7,159 nt of DNA from an uncultured Candidatus Altimarinota bacterium (GTDB taxonomy: Bacteria > Patescibacteriota > Gracilibacteria > BD1-5 > UBA6164): the NCBI GenBank assembly GCA_938015605.1, contig CALLPO010000103.1:1-7159 (forward strand), given 5' to 3'. Both the position numbers and the translations under genes were made by a program. The notes under the pieces were generated by a model. The model was not told the DNA's origin. It made no database searches and saw only the letters and a program-made list of their open reading frames with translations. Positions 6,019-7,159 of the stretch are shown here, piece by piece; the first letter of the stretch is position 1, and each line of letters begins with the position of its first letter.

Positions 6019-6668
6019 TATTTTTCTATATTTTCTCAATAAGGATTTATTTTCCAATAACCATCCTCCCATTTTATTAATTTCCAAAGATTAAAGTTTT
6101 TATATTCTAATGATTTAATTTTATCTCCATCTAAAATTAAAACAAGTGCTTTTCAAGAAACAGTAGCTTTTCATTTTTCCTTATCAATAATCAGTTTTCC
6201 TATTTCAATAGGATATACCTGCATTTTATTAACTAAAGCACAATTTTGTTTTTCTTTTCTTTTTGTTCACCATTGCTCATACATATTTGAATCTACATTT
6301 ACTTCAGAAATCCAATAACAGTCTGTTCAATATTTTTTATTATATGTCTTGTAAAAATCTATTACTGAATATTCATAACCTTGAAGCAACTCCTCTTTTG
6401 TTGTTTCATAGTTTTTTAAATATATAATGTAATTTATTCATTTTTTTATACTTCAGCCATACGTAGTTATAAGAGGGTAAATAATAAGTCCAATTATAAA
6501 GATAGTAGCTAATTTTTTACTATTAGTTCATGATATAATATTATTCTTTAATATTTGATATAATTCTTTTAACTCAAGGCAAATATCATCCAAGAATAAT
6601 TTTATAAGTTCCCATATAGCATTTATAATATCTGAAAGCTTATTAATTTTTTGATTTGGATTTTTCAT
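6012..6668 (-). CDS. Single-TM protein with NTF2-like C-terminal domain, 218 aa
   Basis: An unbroken code-25 frame. Residues 1-50 are a charged helix. One hydrophobic segment lies at about 53-69 (L-A-T-I-F-I-I-G-L-I-I-Y-P-L-I), followed by a soluble part from about residue 72. That part has a Y-S-V-I-D-F-Y helix (100-106), Cys117, Cys143, alternating strand-like segments and a closing L-W-K-L-I-K-W-E-D-G-Y-W-K-I-N (194-208). The terminal 'W-K-L-x-K-x-x-G-x-W-K-I' strand pair is typical of NTF2-like folds (SnoaL/DUF4440-like); I infer the fold, not a ligand. The ATG shares its A with the stop of the upstream two-TM gene (TAATG), so the two are coupled and probably act together at the membrane. 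The stop lies within the shared terminator stem. Confidence 0.8.
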
Positions 6669-7159
6669 TATGATATGTTCTTTTTAGCAATTTCTACAAT
6701 ATCTTCAATTACTTTTGATGAAATATGTCAGGTATCTTTTATTGATGGTTCAGAAAATATTATCCTCATAGCATTATTAAGTATTTTTTCTCTATCCTCA
6801 GAATATCATTTGATTAACTCTTCCATAGTTTCCAAAGCTATTGCTTTAAATTTATATGCTTCATAGAGTTTTTTATTATTGATGTATTGAGAAAGAGAAA
6901 AATATGAAAAGTACCCCAATATAGCTAGAACTGAAATCCTCAATAAAGAATCTCATGTTGATAATCCATCACCCTTAAGAATAAAGAATATTAATATAGA
7001 TATGGATAATACTCATAAAATACTCGCTATGATTAACCAAAATGAATTTTTATTCCACCTTACTTCATGTTCTCATGCTTTAATATTAAATTTTTCAGCT
7101 TTTCATTGGAGTGATGCAGACAATGCCTTTCATTCTGAGTCGATCCAATTATCAGCTGT
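6668..7159 (-). CDS. Two-TM membrane protein, N-terminus beyond the right edge (163 codons visible)
   Basis: The frame is open through 7159 and no start is needed inside the window, so the gene is 5'-partial. Visible order: a polar helical part (1-38) with Lys/Glu heptad character; hydrophobic segments at about 39-62 and 71-89 separated by a short Gly/Ser loop; then a cytosolic-looking tail with Y-K-F-K-A-I-A-L-E-T-M-E-E-L (102-115), R-E-K-I-L-N-N-A-M-R-I-I-F (123-135) and a helical end. This coiled coil + 2TM + 'AL..m..l / a...iF' tail recalls a widespread group of uncharacterised bacterial membrane proteins; that is a pattern resemblance only. The TAA overlaps the next ATG by one base. The function is unknown. 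Confidence 0.8.

Noticed and set aside
6651..6866. Plus-strand 71-aa frame
   Set aside because: Antisense to the two-TM protein and the TAATG junction.
1..7159. tRNA or rRNA genes
   Set aside because: No cloverleaf with T-loop GTTCGA-type core or conserved rRNA segments was recognised on either strand.

Overview
The window reads coherently only if UGA is translated as glycine (genetic code 25). With TAA and TAG as the only stops, long gap-free frames appear, and in-frame TGA falls on invariant glycines of known families: the D-E-G-x-S-G motif of serine recombinases, the Walker A loop, the C-x-x-C-x-x-G-G knuckle of primase zinc ribbons, and the I-G-G of DUF3892. TGG still encodes Trp, so this is not the mycoplasma code. 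UGA=Gly is known from the CPR/Patescibacteria lineages Gracilibacteria (BD1-5) and Absconditabacteria (SR1), so the DNA most likely comes from one of these. It is AT-rich, and none of the starts has an obvious Shine-Dalgarno sequence.

Layout, left to right. A 12-bp perfect hairpin with A/T tails (26-76) lies inside the 3' end of a large serine recombinase gene (18-1769, minus strand). A 247-bp gap (1769-2016) holds a striking structure: a stable ~90-nt hairpin flanked on each side by three 9-bp-spaced TTCAC units in inverted orientation (1876-2015). Next come minus-strand genes for an AAA/P-loop ATPase (2016-3332), a CHC2 zinc-ribbon primase-type protein with no catalytic core (3344-3943), and a possible 51-aa protein (3903-4058). 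A minus-strand terminator (4074-4112) separates these from a promoter-led two-gene unit: a 59-aa membrane protein (5198-5377) coupled by a 7-nt overlap to an unrecognised 344-aa protein (4170-5204).

An AT-rich divergent intergenic region (5378-5703) carries a good minus-strand promoter, a perfect DnaA box, an apparently orphan minus-strand terminator and a long leader hairpin. It precedes the only plus-strand gene, a DUF3892 protein (5704-5982). That gene shares a 16-bp bidirectional terminator stem with a convergent two-gene membrane cassette: a single-TM protein with an NTF2-like C-terminus (6012-6668), and a two-TM protein (6668-7159) that runs off the right edge. The two overlap as TAATG.

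Taken together, the recombinase, primase-type zinc ribbon, P-loop ATPase and iteron-plus-hairpin structure look like the replication and integration module of an integrative mobile element or phage satellite of a UGA=Gly CPR bacterium. The hypothetical membrane genes on the right would be host or element accessory cargo. The mobile-element reading is inference; the recombinase, zinc ribbon and P-loop identifications rest on visible motifs.
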